From contig NZBG01000010.1 of NCBI GenBank assembly GCA_002687795.1, forward strand, positions 1-32,695: a stretch of 32,695 nt of DNA, in the 5' to 3' direction. Origin of the DNA: Candidatus Woesearchaeota archaeon (GTDB lineage Archaea; Nanobdellota; Nanobdellia; Woesearchaeales; GCA-2687795). The notes under the pieces are model-generated. The model worked only from the letters and a program-made list of their open reading frames with translations. It did not search any database and was not told the DNA's origin. Below are positions 1 to 7,537 of this stretch, one piece after another; position 1 is the stretch's first letter, and the number at the start of each line of letters is the position of its first letter. The translations under genes were made by a program, and so were the position numbers.

Positions 1-46
1 ATATAAAAAATTTAGCAGAATTGTTATAAATCTTAAACCTTAATCC

Positions 47-64
47 AGGAACTTACTCGTTCCT
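47..64. repeat. Small inverted repeat in the left intergenic region
   Basis: AGGAAC and GTTCCT face each other across a 6-nt loop. The repeat lies in the gene-free left edge, 63 nt beyond the stop of the minus-strand gene at 127-744. It could be a processing or terminator hairpin of a transcript entering from either side, but there is no T-run beside it. The rest of positions 1-126 shows nothing recognisable. Confidence 0.25.
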
Positions 65-126
65 AAAATCAAAACTCCCGTTAACTTAACAATGCACTAA
101 AACTATAATCTCAGAGAATTCTTTAT

Positions 127-744
127 TTATTCAGAAGGCAAAGGAAATATTTGCAGATAGGTATCCAGCATTATGTCATAGATATCCCTGCTTTCAGGGC
201 CAGCAGGCCTTAGGCCCTCCTCAAACATTCCCTCAAACCTTTGCTCAACATTTCCTAAGATTTCTGCTAGCACAAGATCTTTTAGTTCCCATATGCTCAG
301 CTCTTCTATTACAGCCGTGTCAGCTGTGCCGTCCATTGTTCCTGGGTATCTTGGATGAAAGCCGTCTATGAAAGCATGGACATATTTAGACTCAAACAGC
401 CCGTAATTAAACAGGCCGACAAAGATGCGCTCTCCAAACTTTTCGCTTGCTGAGAATTGAAGGATGAACCTCTCATATCTTTCTTCACCAATATAGACTT
501 TGTATTTTTCTAACCTGTAATCTGTTCTTTCTTCATGCCCATAACGAGTAGTAATTTCAACTGTTTTCGGCTTTTCCTTTTTCAGCCTTTCAACAAGGGA
601 TTCGAGCCTGGGGTCAACAACTTCTTCCGGCTTTTCTATTCTCGGTCTTTCAATAAGAGAGTCAAGCATAGGGTTAGCATTTGAAAAGAATTTAAGCAGC
701 AAACAAAAGCCAGTTGCTACAGTTCTTTTTATTCTATTCCTCAT
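127..744 (-). CDS. Hypothetical protein, possibly exported (205 aa)
   Basis: I do not recognise this family. The first 25 residues hold a basic start followed by a short hydrophobic run (residues 8-20), which could be a weak signal peptide or anchor. Residues 26-65 are charged and proline-containing (a repeated E/K-K-P pattern), probably a linker, followed by a mixed alpha/beta-looking domain to the end. The first ATG is supported by an A/T-only element near 765-780 on the minus strand, about 27 nt upstream, fitting a leaderless mRNA. An internal Met at residue 26 is an alternative start and would remove the hydrophobic segment. It is transcribed away from the lipoprotein gene at 836. Confidence 0.6.
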   Translation of the reverse strand: MRNRIKRTVATGFCLLLKFFSNANPMLDSLIERPRIEKPEEVVDPRLESLVERLKKEKPKTVEITTRYGHEERTDYRLEKYKVYIGEERYERFILQFSASEKFGERIFVGLFNYGLFESKYVHAFIDGFHPRYPGTMDGTADTAVIEELSIWELKDLVLAEILGNVEQRFEGMFEEGLRPAGPESRDIYDIMLDTYLQIFPLPSE

Positions 745-835
745 ATATCAAAAGAATTCCGATAATAAATAAAAAGGTATTGTTTAAATGCGCTTTTGAG
801 AAAGTTTTATATAATATCAATAATAGGAGCATAAC

Positions 836-1786
836 ATGAAAAAAGAGGTTATATTTCTGTTAATATTTCTTTTTATTAGCAGCTGCGCTCAGAAAGAGGC
901 TGAAGAGATGTCTGTAACATCTGAAACTCTTGAAGAGCCTGTTGTTGAGACTCCTGAAGAAACCACTCCAGAAGAGCCTGAGACACTTCTTGGGGCTCTT
1001 GAACCAGAAGCTGAAGAACCAGAAACATATGATGCAGTAACCCAAGCAACTCCTGTTTCCCCAAATCTGATTGCTCATTGGAAATTTGAGGGAAATGCAA
1101 AAGACTCTATTAATGATCATGATGGCACAATCTTTGGAGATGCTATATTTGATACCGGAAAAAAGGGAAAAGCGATTTCTTTTGATGGTGTTGATGATTA
1201 TGTTGAGTTTTCACAGAGTACAGTGGATGAATTTGGAAGCCTTAGTAAGGGAACAATTGCATTCTGGTTTAAGTTTGAATCTTTGCTTGATACTCAAACA
1301 GTTATGCCTATTTTCTATTTTGGAAATGATAAAGCTAAAACAACTCAGGAGGATATATATATTATTGAGATAGGGCATTTTGATGAATCATCCTTTGATG
1401 CTGTGGCAACTCCGGACCCTAATAATAAAAAGATTTATTCCACATGGATGAATAATAATAGAGACCCTTTCTTATGTTTTGATTCAAATAAGAATTTAGA
1501 AGAAGATAAATGGCATCATTATGCTGTTGTTGTTGGGGCTGATGGCAATACAGGATATTTGAATGGTGTAGAATTAACGAACAGGCGTTACAATTTTGGG
1601 AATAAGAATGACAAATCATTCTTGAATTCTATTTCAGCAAAGGAAAGATTGATCCTTGGCTATGGAAGAAGCTCTTATCTGCTTTCCCCTGAGTTTATTT
1701 ATTTTAAGGGAACCCTTGATGATTTTAGGGTTTATGATAAGGCTTTGAGTACGGATGAAGTTAAGGAATTAGCTTCATTATCTTAA
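836..1786 (+). CDS. LamG/concanavalin A-like domain lipoprotein
   Basis: This is a secreted, membrane-tethered protein likely to bind glycans or other surface ligands. A hydrophobic N-terminus ends in a lipobox (FISSC), with the lipidated cysteine at residue 17. Residues about 20-75 are a Glu/Pro/Thr-rich spacer. From about residue 80 to the end is a LamG-type jelly-roll fold: it opens with an AHWKFEGNAKDS strand, continues with SFDGVDDYVEF and TIAFWFKF, and closes with GTLDDFRVYDKALS, all hallmark LamG positions. A TATA-like tract at 804-816 and an AGGAG six bases before the ATG support the start. Neighbours do not suggest a specific substrate. Assignment of the fold is secure; ligand and process are unknown. 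Confidence 0.85.
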   Translation: MKKEVIFLLIFLFISSCAQKEAEEMSVTSETLEEPVVETPEETTPEEPETLLGALEPEAEEPETYDAVTQATPVSPNLIAHWKFEGNAKDSINDHDGTIFGDAIFDTGKKGKAISFDGVDDYVEFSQSTVDEFGSLSKGTIAFWFKFESLLDTQTVMPIFYFGNDKAKTTQEDIYIIEIGHFDESSFDAVATPDPNNKKIYSTWMNNNRDPFLCFDSNKNLEEDKWHHYAVVVGADGNTGYLNGVELTNRRYNFGNKNDKSFLNSISAKERLILGYGRSSYLLSPEFIYFKGTLDDFRVYDKALSTDEVKELASLS

Positions 1787-1838
1787 AAACATCGCTTCAC
1801 ATCAGAAAGAACATTAAGAATAAGGTTTGGGTTATAAG

Positions 1839-2720
1839 TCAATCTAATTTAGAATTGAACCATTCTCTAAATACATGAACAAAAACATTAATCATTTGCT
1901 CTGAAACTTCCCTTTTTCTTAGATTTTGTATAGTCTCCCTTACTAAATCAACAAATTCAGGTCCGTTCACGAATCTGGTATCTATTTGGGGATGCTGAGT
2001 TAAAATACGCTTATCATATGCCTCCTTAACCTTAACTTTAACTGCATTGAAAACAGCTTTTCCCCATGCCAGTGTTATTCCAGTTGAGATTTCTCCTGAG
2101 GATATTTTATCCATTCTTTTTTGCATAAGTCTAAGAAGCCTTTTTTCCTTAGCATCCATGGACTTAATGACTTTTTCTCTTTTGACTAACGCTACAAATA
2201 TGTCATGAAATTCATCTACATCATACATTTGATTCAAGACTTTCCTTTCCATAGTTAATTCTGATGTTAAAAGGCCAACCAACTTTCTATATTTTCTTAT
2301 ATCCTTATTCTTTTCAAGCTTTTCCAATAAATGCCATTCTGACTTTAAGATTACATAAAGATGGCAAAGCAGGTAATAGATATACTTATCATGTGATTCA
2401 ACATATCCTAAACAAGCCTCTAACCTCTTAATCCGTTTCATCCTTTTGGAATGTTCTAGAGACTCAATATTCTTTATCATATCATTTTCTTCTTTCTTTG
2501 TCACTTGAATATCAACTATCTCTAAAGTAAGTAATTGCTTTAATCTTCTCAAAGGAGCACTCCTTTCGTCAAAAGCGTAAGGTAGTTTTGCTATAATCTT
2601 TTTTTTCTCAGGAATAGTGTCTATATAATCCTCCCACTTCTTTAGAATTATGTCACCTTCCTTTATTTCATTCTCTGCAATAGCTTCAACAGAACCAAAA
2701 ATGCGATTTATATAAGTCAT
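1839..2720 (-). CDS. Hypothetical helical protein (293 aa)
   Basis: Family not recognised. The sequence is almost wholly predicted helix, rich in Lys, Glu and Leu. Charged amphipathic stretches around residues 55-110 and 125-200 could form coiled coils. There is no signal peptide, membrane segment or cysteine motif. The first ATG lies about 27 nt downstream of a GTTTATTAAG element on the minus strand, fitting a leaderless start. A small dyad, TACTA/TAGTA with a GAAA loop (about 2722-2735), sits between that element and the start and might be an operator. It ends convergently with the lipoprotein gene and lies downstream of the helicase gene, with its own promoter. Confidence 0.6.
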   Translation of the reverse strand: MTYINRIFGSVEAIAENEIKEGDIILKKWEDYIDTIPEKKKIIAKLPYAFDERSAPLRRLKQLLTLEIVDIQVTKKEENDMIKNIESLEHSKRMKRIKRLEACLGYVESHDKYIYYLLCHLYVILKSEWHLLEKLEKNKDIRKYRKLVGLLTSELTMERKVLNQMYDVDEFHDIFVALVKREKVIKSMDAKEKRLLRLMQKRMDKISSGEISTGITLAWGKAVFNAVKVKVKEAYDKRILTQHPQIDTRFVNGPEFVDLVRETIQNLRKREVSEQMINVFVHVFREWFNSKLD

Positions 2721-2784
2721 ATACTAGAAATAGTAGTTTTCTTAATAAACATTTCGCATCAGGAATGGCAAAGCCCTCACTTTT

Positions 2785-4005
2785 TTAACGCCTTCCGCGC
2801 CCATATCTCTGCCCACCTGAAAACCTTCTTCTCTGGGGTTGTCTTCTACCGCCCCAGCTTCTCCTTTCATCTCTTCTTTCTTCAACCTTGGCAGCCATTA
2901 CCATTTTTACATAAGGCTTCTGGAGTTTTTCAATGTTGAAGTCATAGTCTCTTAAGATTCTTGAGAAGTTGTCATGGTCAAGGTCGCAGAGAAGGTTTAT
3001 TACAATGCCTTCTTCGCCTGCCCTTGCAGTCCTTCCTATTCTGTGCACATAATCGTTTGCATCTTTTGGGAGGTCATAGTTGTAGACATGGGACACATTG
3101 TCAATGTCAAGGCCTCTTGCAGCAACATCTGTGCATACTAAGACCCCTACTTTTGCCCCATTGAACATGCTGATAGTCTTGTTTCTTTTGTTTTGGGTTA
3201 ACCCGCCATGGATAGCTATTGCATTGATCCTGTTCTTTTTAAGGTTTTTTTCAACAAAGTCGGTCATTCTTCTTGTGTTGCAGAATACCATCACAAGCCC
3301 TGACTTTTCGTTTTCCAGGAGATGAACTAATAGGGATAACTTCATGTTCCTTGGAACATCATAGTATACCTGTTTTAGCTTGCTTGGGTCAACATGCCTT
3401 TTTGCCATGACTGTTGTCGGCTCAACCATGTATTGGCTGGCTAATTCTTTAACTCTTGAAGAGATTGTGGCTGAGAAGAACAGTGTCTGCCTTTTTTCCG
3501 GGCATGCTCTTATGATCTGCTCCACATCCTCTATGAAGCCCATCTCAAACATCCTGTCAGCTTCGTCTAAGACCAGTATGTTAACTTTTGAAGTGTCAAT
3601 TGTCCTTCTGCCGAGATGGTCTAACATCCTGCCGGGAGTGGCAACAACCACATCCGCTCTTGGCAGATCATCTATCTGAGGGCCTATTGAGACACCTCCG
3701 TATATTGCAATTATATTTAGGTTTGGCGATAGCTGTTTTAGAACATCTTTTACCTGCTCTGCAAGCTCCCTTGTCGGGGTTAGTATCAATGCCTGCAGGC
3801 CTTTTCTTGGCATTACCTTTTCAGCTATAGCGCTGCCAAAGGCTAATGTCTTGCCTGAGCCTGTTGCTGACTCTCCTATTACATCCTTCCCTTCTGTTAT
3901 GTGCGGGATGGATAATGCCTGAATTTCAGTTGGCTCAGTAAAGCCTAATCCTTTTATTGTTGCTTGTAATTCATGGCCTAAGCCAAGATTTTCAAATACA
4001 TTCAT
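2785..4005 (-). CDS. DEAD-box ATP-dependent RNA helicase
   Basis: ATP-driven RNA unwinding, probably in ribosome assembly or RNA decay. From the chosen start all family motifs are in order: Q motif near residues 22-30, Walker A SATGSGKT (46-53), PTRE (77-80), TPGR (123-126), DEAD (147-150), SAT (178-180), ARGLD (296-300) and HRIGRTARAG (321-330). A basic Arg/Gly-rich tail from about residue 376 should add RNA affinity. The ATG at 4005 is preferred over a start 19 codons upstream: it has GAGGT 8 nt before it, and the family begins just here (VFENLGL). The cold-shock protein next door on the same strand suggests a cold or RNA-structure stress role like CsdA, which is inference. Confidence 0.95.
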   Translation of the reverse strand: MNVFENLGLGHELQATIKGLGFTEPTEIQALSIPHITEGKDVIGESATGSGKTLAFGSAIAEKVMPRKGLQALILTPTRELAEQVKDVLKQLSPNLNIIAIYGGVSIGPQIDDLPRADVVVATPGRMLDHLGRRTIDTSKVNILVLDEADRMFEMGFIEDVEQIIRACPEKRQTLFFSATISSRVKELASQYMVEPTTVMAKRHVDPSKLKQVYYDVPRNMKLSLLVHLLENEKSGLVMVFCNTRRMTDFVEKNLKKNRINAIAIHGGLTQNKRNKTISMFNGAKVGVLVCTDVAARGLDIDNVSHVYNYDLPKDANDYVHRIGRTARAGEEGIVINLLCDLDHDNFSRILRDYDFNIEKLQKPYVKMVMAAKVEERRDERRSWGGRRQPQRRRFSGGQRYGRGRR

Positions 4006-4113
4006 TCTTTTATACCTCGTACAGCACTTATTCAGAAAAAGCAAAATGTTCGTTTTAAACAAGTGCTCTCTCTTTCTTCATGCTTTCTTGTAGTTTATGC
4101 TATTAATATCTAG

Positions 4114-4122
4114 TATATAAAC
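4114..4122 (-). promoter_or_regulatory. TATA element upstream of the helicase gene
   Basis: TTTATATA on the minus strand, preceded by purine-rich bases that could serve as BRE. It would place transcription start near 4088, giving a leader of about 80 nt before the SD-preceded ATG at 4005. A weaker element near 4050 could shorten this. A long leader is unusual here, where most first genes look leaderless. Confidence 0.5.
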
Positions 4123-4178
4123 CTTTCGATATTTTAACTACTAATTGGTGAATAAGAAGAATGGAGAGTAAAGCAGCT

Positions 4179-4385
4179 TTACTCTTTCTGTTCTTCGTCT
4201 TTTGCTACATTAGTTGCCCTAGGGCCCCTGTCTCCTTGTTCTACATCAAATACAACAGCATCATTGTCCTGTATAGTGACTCCTTCTTTTAGACCTGTCT
4301 TGTTGACATAGTACTCTTCTCCGTCTTCAGCTACTATAAACCCAAATTCTTTGTCCGGGTTAAAAAATTTCACTTTTCCTTTCAT
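4179..4385 (-). CDS. Cold-shock domain protein (CspA-like)
   Basis: Single-stranded nucleic-acid binding beta-barrel of 68 residues, the usual Csp size. It begins MKGKVKFFNPDKEFGFI, which carries the RNP1-type F-G-F-I motif. The RNP2 strand (V-F-V-H in bacteria) is altered to YYVNKTGL, and the barrel closes at GDRGPRATNV. The ATG at 4385 is chosen over an in-frame start 14 codons upstream because an AGGAGGT SD sits 8 nt before it. That upstream region is the reading frame of a separate zinc microprotein whose TGA overlaps this ATG (ATGA), so the two are translationally coupled. Csp proteins are common in bacteria and rare in archaea, suggesting acquisition. Confidence 0.92.
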   Translation of the reverse strand: MKGKVKFFNPDKEFGFIVAEDGEEYYVNKTGLKEGVTIQDNDAVVFDVEQGDRGPRATNVAKDEEQKE

Positions 4386-4519
4386 TCTTGTACCTCCTGG
4401 TAGTTTTGCTTGAATTTTGACTGGCAATCATCACAGTAATTCTTTTTGGCTTCATCTTTATTGACAACATACCTTTTTTTGCATAATCTGCAGTGTTTGA
4501 CTATTTTGTAGTTTATCAT
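4382..4519 (-). CDS. 45-aa zinc-finger microprotein coupled to the cold-shock gene
   Basis: A complete short frame starts at the ATG at 4519 and ends in a TGA overlapping the ATG of the cold-shock gene by the classic ATGA arrangement. The product has two Cys pairs, HCRLC at residues 9-13 and CDDC at 29-32, separated by a basic loop. This is a treble-clef or zinc-ribbon-like Cys4 site. Its last codons contain the AGGAGGT SD of the cold-shock gene, so ribosomes finishing it can reinitiate. A TTTAAAC element near 4551-4562 may be the promoter. RNA or ribosome binding is plausible from the partner; function is otherwise unknown. Confidence 0.75.
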   Translation of the reverse strand: MINYKIVKHCRLCKKRYVVNKDEAKKNYCDDCQSKFKQNYQEVQE

Positions 4520-4607
4520 TTTTTTTAGAAAAAGCCTAGACAATTTTGTTAAGTTTAAATCCTCATTATCTTACTATAAATAAAGCTGCCTTTTTAAATG
4601 CTTCTAT

Positions 4608-5024
4608 TTATACAACCTTTATCTTGAATGTAAGGGTCTTTCCTGCCAGTGGATGGTTGAGGTCAATGGTTATGTCATTGTCGCCTACTTCAGTTATTCT
4701 TGCAGGTATCTGCTGGCCGTCCGGTGTGCCCAATGCAAGCACCATGCCTGGTTTTGGATCCTGGCCCTGGGGAAGCTTGTCTTTTGGCACTTTCTTTACC
4801 AGTTGAGGGTTAGGATCTCCATAAGCATCTTTTGGCTCAAGCTTGATCTCTTTTTCCTGGCCTTTTTCCATGCCTATTACAGCATCGTCAAAACCTTTTA
4901 TGATCTTTCCTGCGCCTACCTCAAATTCTAAGGGAGGCTTGCCTTCTGATGTGTCGAAGACTTTTCCGTCTTCTAAGGTTCCTGTGTATTCAACCTTTAT
5001 TTTGTCTCCTTTCTTGATTGGCAT
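4608..5024 (-). CDS. FKBP-type peptidyl-prolyl isomerase, SlyD-like
   Basis: Cytosolic proline isomerase and chaperone. The FKBP core is seen at residues 1-65 (KGDKIKVEYTGTLEDGKVFD, then PLEFEVGAGKIIKGFDDAVIGM). An insert-in-flap chaperone domain follows at about 66-120, and the diagnostic LNHPLAGKTLTF closes the FKBP fold at 122-133. The length of 138 residues fits short archaeal FKBPs. It lacks the His/Cys-rich metal-binding tail of E. coli SlyD. No SD is visible. A TTAAATAA element at 5044-5055 is centred 26 nt upstream of the ATG, so the mRNA is probably leaderless. The zinc/cold-shock pair lies downstream on the same strand with about 90 nt between. Confidence 0.95.
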   Translation of the reverse strand: MPIKKGDKIKVEYTGTLEDGKVFDTSEGKPPLEFEVGAGKIIKGFDDAVIGMEKGQEKEIKLEPKDAYGDPNPQLVKKVPKDKLPQGQDPKPGMVLALGTPDGQQIPARITEVGDNDITIDLNHPLAGKTLTFKIKVV

Positions 5025-5043
5025 ATTAGGGTGTAGATAGACT

Positions 5044-5055
5044 ATATTATTTAAG
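5044..5055 (-). promoter_or_regulatory. TATA box for leaderless FKBP mRNA
   Basis: CTTAAATAATAT on the minus strand, centred 26 nt from the ATG at 5024. With archaeal spacing, transcription would begin at the start codon itself. This supports that start and the absence of an SD. Confidence 0.6.
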
Positions 5056-5190
5056 TGTTTGGTTTAAAGAGTAAGCTTTATAAAGGGGAGAACATTATCC
5101 TATGTAATAGCATATAAGAAATCATTTCTTTTATGTTTATTATTAGATAATAGGCATTAGGATTCTAATGCAGACGAGGAGGAAACAAGA

Positions 5191-5364
5191 ATGGGAGAAT
5201 TCGAAGAAGGCGGTTTCCAGGGCGGAGGCTTTGGAGAACGTGAGAAGCATAAAGCAACATGTTCTGAGTGCGGCAAGGAATGCGAAGTTCCGTTTAAGCC
5301 AACACCAGGCAGAGAAGTTTTCTGCACAGACTGTTGGAGGAAGAGAAAGCCTAGAAGGTTCTAG
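5191..5364 (+). CDS. CxxC-x17-CxxC zinc-binding small protein (57 aa)
   Basis: A short basic protein with a Gly-rich N-terminus (residues 1-15) and a zinc-binding core. Cysteines 24, 27, 45 and 48 are spaced as CxxC-x17-CxxC, with a further Cys at 31 and the family sequence ECEVPFKPTPGREVFCTDC. It ends WRKRKPRRF. This is the widespread small CxxC-x17-CxxC zinc protein of bacteria and DPANN archaea; its function is unsettled, though nucleic-acid binding is likely from the charge. The ATG follows a strong GAGGAGG SD. A longer frame that overlaps it in another register is spurious. A terminator hairpin begins within its last codons. Confidence 0.85.
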   Translation: MGEFEEGGFQGGGFGEREKHKATCSECGKECEVPFKPTPGREVFCTDCWRKRKPRRF

Positions 5365-5396
5365 AGCTTTTTTTATTTTTTTCTTATTATTTTTTT
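5351..5396 (+). terminator. Hairpin plus T-run terminator
   Basis: CTAGAA-GG-TTCTAG (5351-5364) is a perfect short hairpin that includes the stop codon of the zinc protein gene. It is followed by a T-rich tract to 5396 with runs of seven T. Oligo-T tracts suffice for archaeal termination; the hairpin may stabilise the 3' end. Confidence 0.65.
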
Positions 5397-5422
5397 GTAT
5401 TACTTTTATAACTATTTCTTTA

Positions 5423-5463
5423 GTCCTGACATTTTAGGACGACAAGCTCTTTTCAAGAGCTTG
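5423..5463. repeat. Two tandem stem-loops
   Basis: GTCCT/AGGAC (5423-5427 and 5436-5440) is followed two bases later by a perfect 9-bp hairpin, CAAGCTCTT/AAGAGCTTG, with a 3-nt loop (5443-5463). They lie between the terminator of the zinc gene and the promoter of the next gene. They could mark an RNA 3' end from read-through or a small RNA. Confidence 0.5.
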
Positions 5464-5488
5464 GTGAATTATACTACTCAAGGATAGA

Positions 5489-5504
5489 AATCTATATATA
5501 GATT
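5489..5504 (+). promoter_or_regulatory. Palindromic TATA region upstream of the 5545 gene
   Basis: AATCTATATATAGATT is a perfect 16-bp palindrome containing a TATA-like core. It would set transcription near 5524, leaving a leader of about 20 nt with a GGAGGGA SD before the ATG at 5545. Palindromy means it could equally be an operator; the opposite direction has no gene. Confidence 0.5.
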
Positions 5505-5544
5505 AAACTTAGAGATTTAGTAATTACAATATGGAGGGATAAAA

Positions 5545-6021
5545 ATGGGCTGGTTTAAAAAAAAAGTTTCTTTGAAGACGTTCCCAAATCTAGATGATTA
5601 TTTGGCGAATAATAGTGAGGCGCTTGAGCAACTTCAACGGGAAGATTCGCCTCTTTATTGGATGACTCAGGGAGTGAAATTCGACCCTGAAGACCAAAGA
5701 GCAGCAGTTGACAGGCCAGCTCCCTCAGAAGATACGACTTTTCCTTTGGATGGTTATGTTAACAAGTTTATTGGCCTAAATAGGGATAGGCTCCAGAGAG
5801 CGTTTGAGCTTGCAGCTGAGTCTGATGAAGCAGGGCAGCGAGTTAATAAGCAGCTTCATGTAGGGATGGTTAACCTTCTTGTTGGCTACTTTCGCCAAAA
5901 GAAACAAGAGGCAGATAAAACAGGCTCTTCAACTAAAAGGTATTTCCAGACCTTGAAAAGCGACATTGAAGGAACTATTGAGAAAATAGAAAAGATTGAT
6001 GTTGGGAAGTATAGGAATTGA
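5545..6021 (+). CDS. Hypothetical soluble protein (158 aa)
   Basis: Family not recognised. The protein is hydrophilic with no signal peptide, membrane span or Cys motif. Residues 1-60 are mixed with several aromatic positions (WFKKK at the start, LYWMTQG near 37-43). Residues 75-150 look helical and highly charged. The start is secure: GGAGGGA lies 8 nt before the ATG, and a TATA palindrome is upstream. It ends convergently, 24 bp from the stop of the 6046 gene. No neighbour suggests a role. Confidence 0.65.
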   Translation: MGWFKKKVSLKTFPNLDDYLANNSEALEQLQREDSPLYWMTQGVKFDPEDQRAAVDRPAPSEDTTFPLDGYVNKFIGLNRDRLQRAFELAAESDEAGQRVNKQLHVGMVNLLVGYFRQKKQEADKTGSSTKRYFQTLKSDIEGTIEKIEKIDVGKYRN

Positions 6022-6045
6022 TTGGAAAAGGTTTAAAGAAGCATT

Positions 6046-6450
6046 TTAATCAACATATTCCAGGCTTTCTACTTTACCAAGGCTAACCTCTCTCAATTCA
6101 CTGATTCCTTCAGGAAGAGGCAACATTGGCACCTTTACTTTCATATCTATCACTTCACCTGCTTTAACAGCTTGTTCTACATTTGCTAGGTTAGAGTCTG
6201 TTTCTGCAATAAGAACCGCCAGGTTTTTGGTTATTCTTAGCTCCCCTTTTCCATCATAGAATAAAACATAAGGACTTTCTGTATCCGGGAGATAAAAATA
6301 AAATACTGATTTCTGGTTTCTTATAATTACCGGGTTTTTTTCAGGATCATGAGACTCGCCTAAATAAACAGAAACAGGTTTATTTTGTTCAACTCTTTCC
6401 AAAAGTTCTTCAATTGGAAAGGGTTTTCCAAATCCATTATAATCGCTCAT
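6046..6450 (-). CDS. Hypothetical soluble protein (134 aa)
   Basis: Family not recognised. The sequence suggests an alpha/beta protein: a helix at residues 12-23, then alternating short strands (VSVYLGE, PVIIRN, SVFYFYL, YVLFYDG, LRITKNLAVLIAE) and a closing acidic segment. There is no signal peptide or metal motif. The start is well supported: a strong CAGGAGG SD precedes the ATG, and a TTTTTAAATAAA promoter element about 50 nt upstream implies a leader of roughly 25 nt. SD-led single genes are in the minority here, which may indicate stronger or regulated translation. Confidence 0.7.
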   Translation of the reverse strand: MSDYNGFGKPFPIEELLERVEQNKPVSVYLGESHDPEKNPVIIRNQKSVFYFYLPDTESPYVLFYDGKGELRITKNLAVLIAETDSNLANVEQAVKAGEVIDMKVKVPMLPLPEGISELREVSLGKVESLEYVD

Positions 6451-6605
6451 TTTTATTATATACCTCCTGAATAAGAGAGTAAAACAGGTTTTTATTTAAA
6501 AAGGTTTTGGGGTTTATTACTTAAATAAGGTGACAGATTTAAACCATTAGCTCAGCCGCAGTCTTTAGAATTTCTAAGCGTTTTTATGTTAAGAAGTTTA
6601 TGGGA

Positions 6606-6640
6606 ATATTTATAATAAATCCTGTATTAGCGTTTACAGG
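6606..6640 (+). promoter_or_regulatory. Promoter and dyad before the acyltransferase gene
   Basis: A TATTTATAATAAAT element at 6606-6619 is centred 28 nt from the ATG at 6641, so the mRNA is probably leaderless. Between them CCTGTA (6621-6626) and TACAGG (6635-6640) form a dyad abutting the start codon, a position where a bound repressor would block initiation. Confidence 0.5.
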
Positions 6641-7537
6641 ATGGATAGCCTGGAAGATATTAAAGCGCTTCATAAGGTTCATAGGGATTTTGAGCTTACA
6701 TTGGGGAGAGGTTATAGCCTGAGGATTCATGATTTTGAGAATGCTGAGGGTTTAGGTTCTAAAGCATTGTATGCTGCAAACCATTTTCATTACTTTGACC
6801 CTTTCTTTGTGGGTTATGCTGTTTCTAAGAATAAGGATATATGGATACATTATATTGCGAAATCTGAGCTTTTTCATATGCCTTTGATTGGGCCTTATGT
6901 AAGAAATAGCAGAGCCATTGAGATTGTGAGGCCTTATGATGTTGTAAAACATGAGGATGGAACAATTGAAAGAGTGCCTAATGATGAGAAAGAAAAGCAG
7001 TTTAAGGGAAGCATTCGTGCTACCCAGAGAGAGATTGCAGATATGCTTAAGGAAGATCATTCCATATGTTTTGCATTAAGCGGCACAAGGACAAGGAATT
7101 ATGGGCTTGATGATGCAAGCAGGGAGAACGAGCTGATGTATTTGGAGGATGGTGAAATGCATGAAGAGAAAAAGAGCTTGATCTCTATGACTATATTGCC
7201 TGAAAAGAAATCTGGTTATGATATATTCATTGTTCCTGTTGCAGTTGAAACATATCAGAAGGATTCCAAGAAAGTGATTATCAAAGGAGTGCAGGCTCTG
7301 CTGAAGAAATATAATCCTTTATTAAGATTGTATGAGCCTAAGAATAAGGTTCCTGGGGATATTATGTTCGGCACTCCTGTGCATGTAGGGGAATTTCTTT
7401 CTTCAAGGAAAAGAAAAACAGGCAAGCAGGATCTGGCGGAGAAGCTTAGGGATGATATCTGGGAGATGAGGAGAAGGCTGGCAAATATTAATGAAGGTGA
7501 TTCGGAACGTTCGCTTTCAAAGCATTCTGGGGCTTAG
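6641..7537 (+). CDS. PlsC/GPAT-like acyltransferase
   Basis: Member of the lysophospholipid/glycerol-3-phosphate acyltransferase fold, which transfers acyl chains to a glycerol-phosphate or similar acceptor. The catalytic HX4D motif is at residues 48-53 (NHFHYFD). Downstream come PLIGPYVRNSRAI (81-93), at the acceptor-site block, and SGTRTR (147-152), at the usual PEGTRS position. The proline and glutamate of that motif are absent, which recalls the soluble GPAT variant. No transmembrane helix is evident. The leaderless promoter supports the start. Archaeal membranes are isoprenoid ethers, so the substrate is not obvious; scavenged host lipids or another acylated product are possible. Its last 50 bases overlap the nuclease gene convergently. 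Confidence 0.75.
   Translation: MDSLEDIKALHKVHRDFELTLGRGYSLRIHDFENAEGLGSKALYAANHFHYFDPFFVGYAVSKNKDIWIHYIAKSELFHMPLIGPYVRNSRAIEIVRPYDVVKHEDGTIERVPNDEKEKQFKGSIRATQREIADMLKEDHSICFALSGTRTRNYGLDDASRENELMYLEDGEMHEEKKSLISMTILPEKKSGYDIFIVPVAVETYQKDSKKVIIKGVQALLKKYNPLLRLYEPKNKVPGDIMFGTPVHVGEFLSSRKRKTGKQDLAEKLRDDIWEMRRRLANINEGDSERSLSKHSGA

Noticed and set aside
2961..3830. Antisense frames under the helicase gene
   Set aside because: The helicase is complete with all motifs. The antisense products are Leu/Ser-rich and show no domain or initiation signals.
5168..5437. Open frame of 89 codons on the plus strand
   Set aside because: It overlaps the 57-codon zinc protein in another register. The zinc frame has a strong SD, a diagnostic CxxC-x17-CxxC pattern and a terminator directly after its stop; the longer frame runs through that T-rich terminator, which creates its Phe-rich tail.
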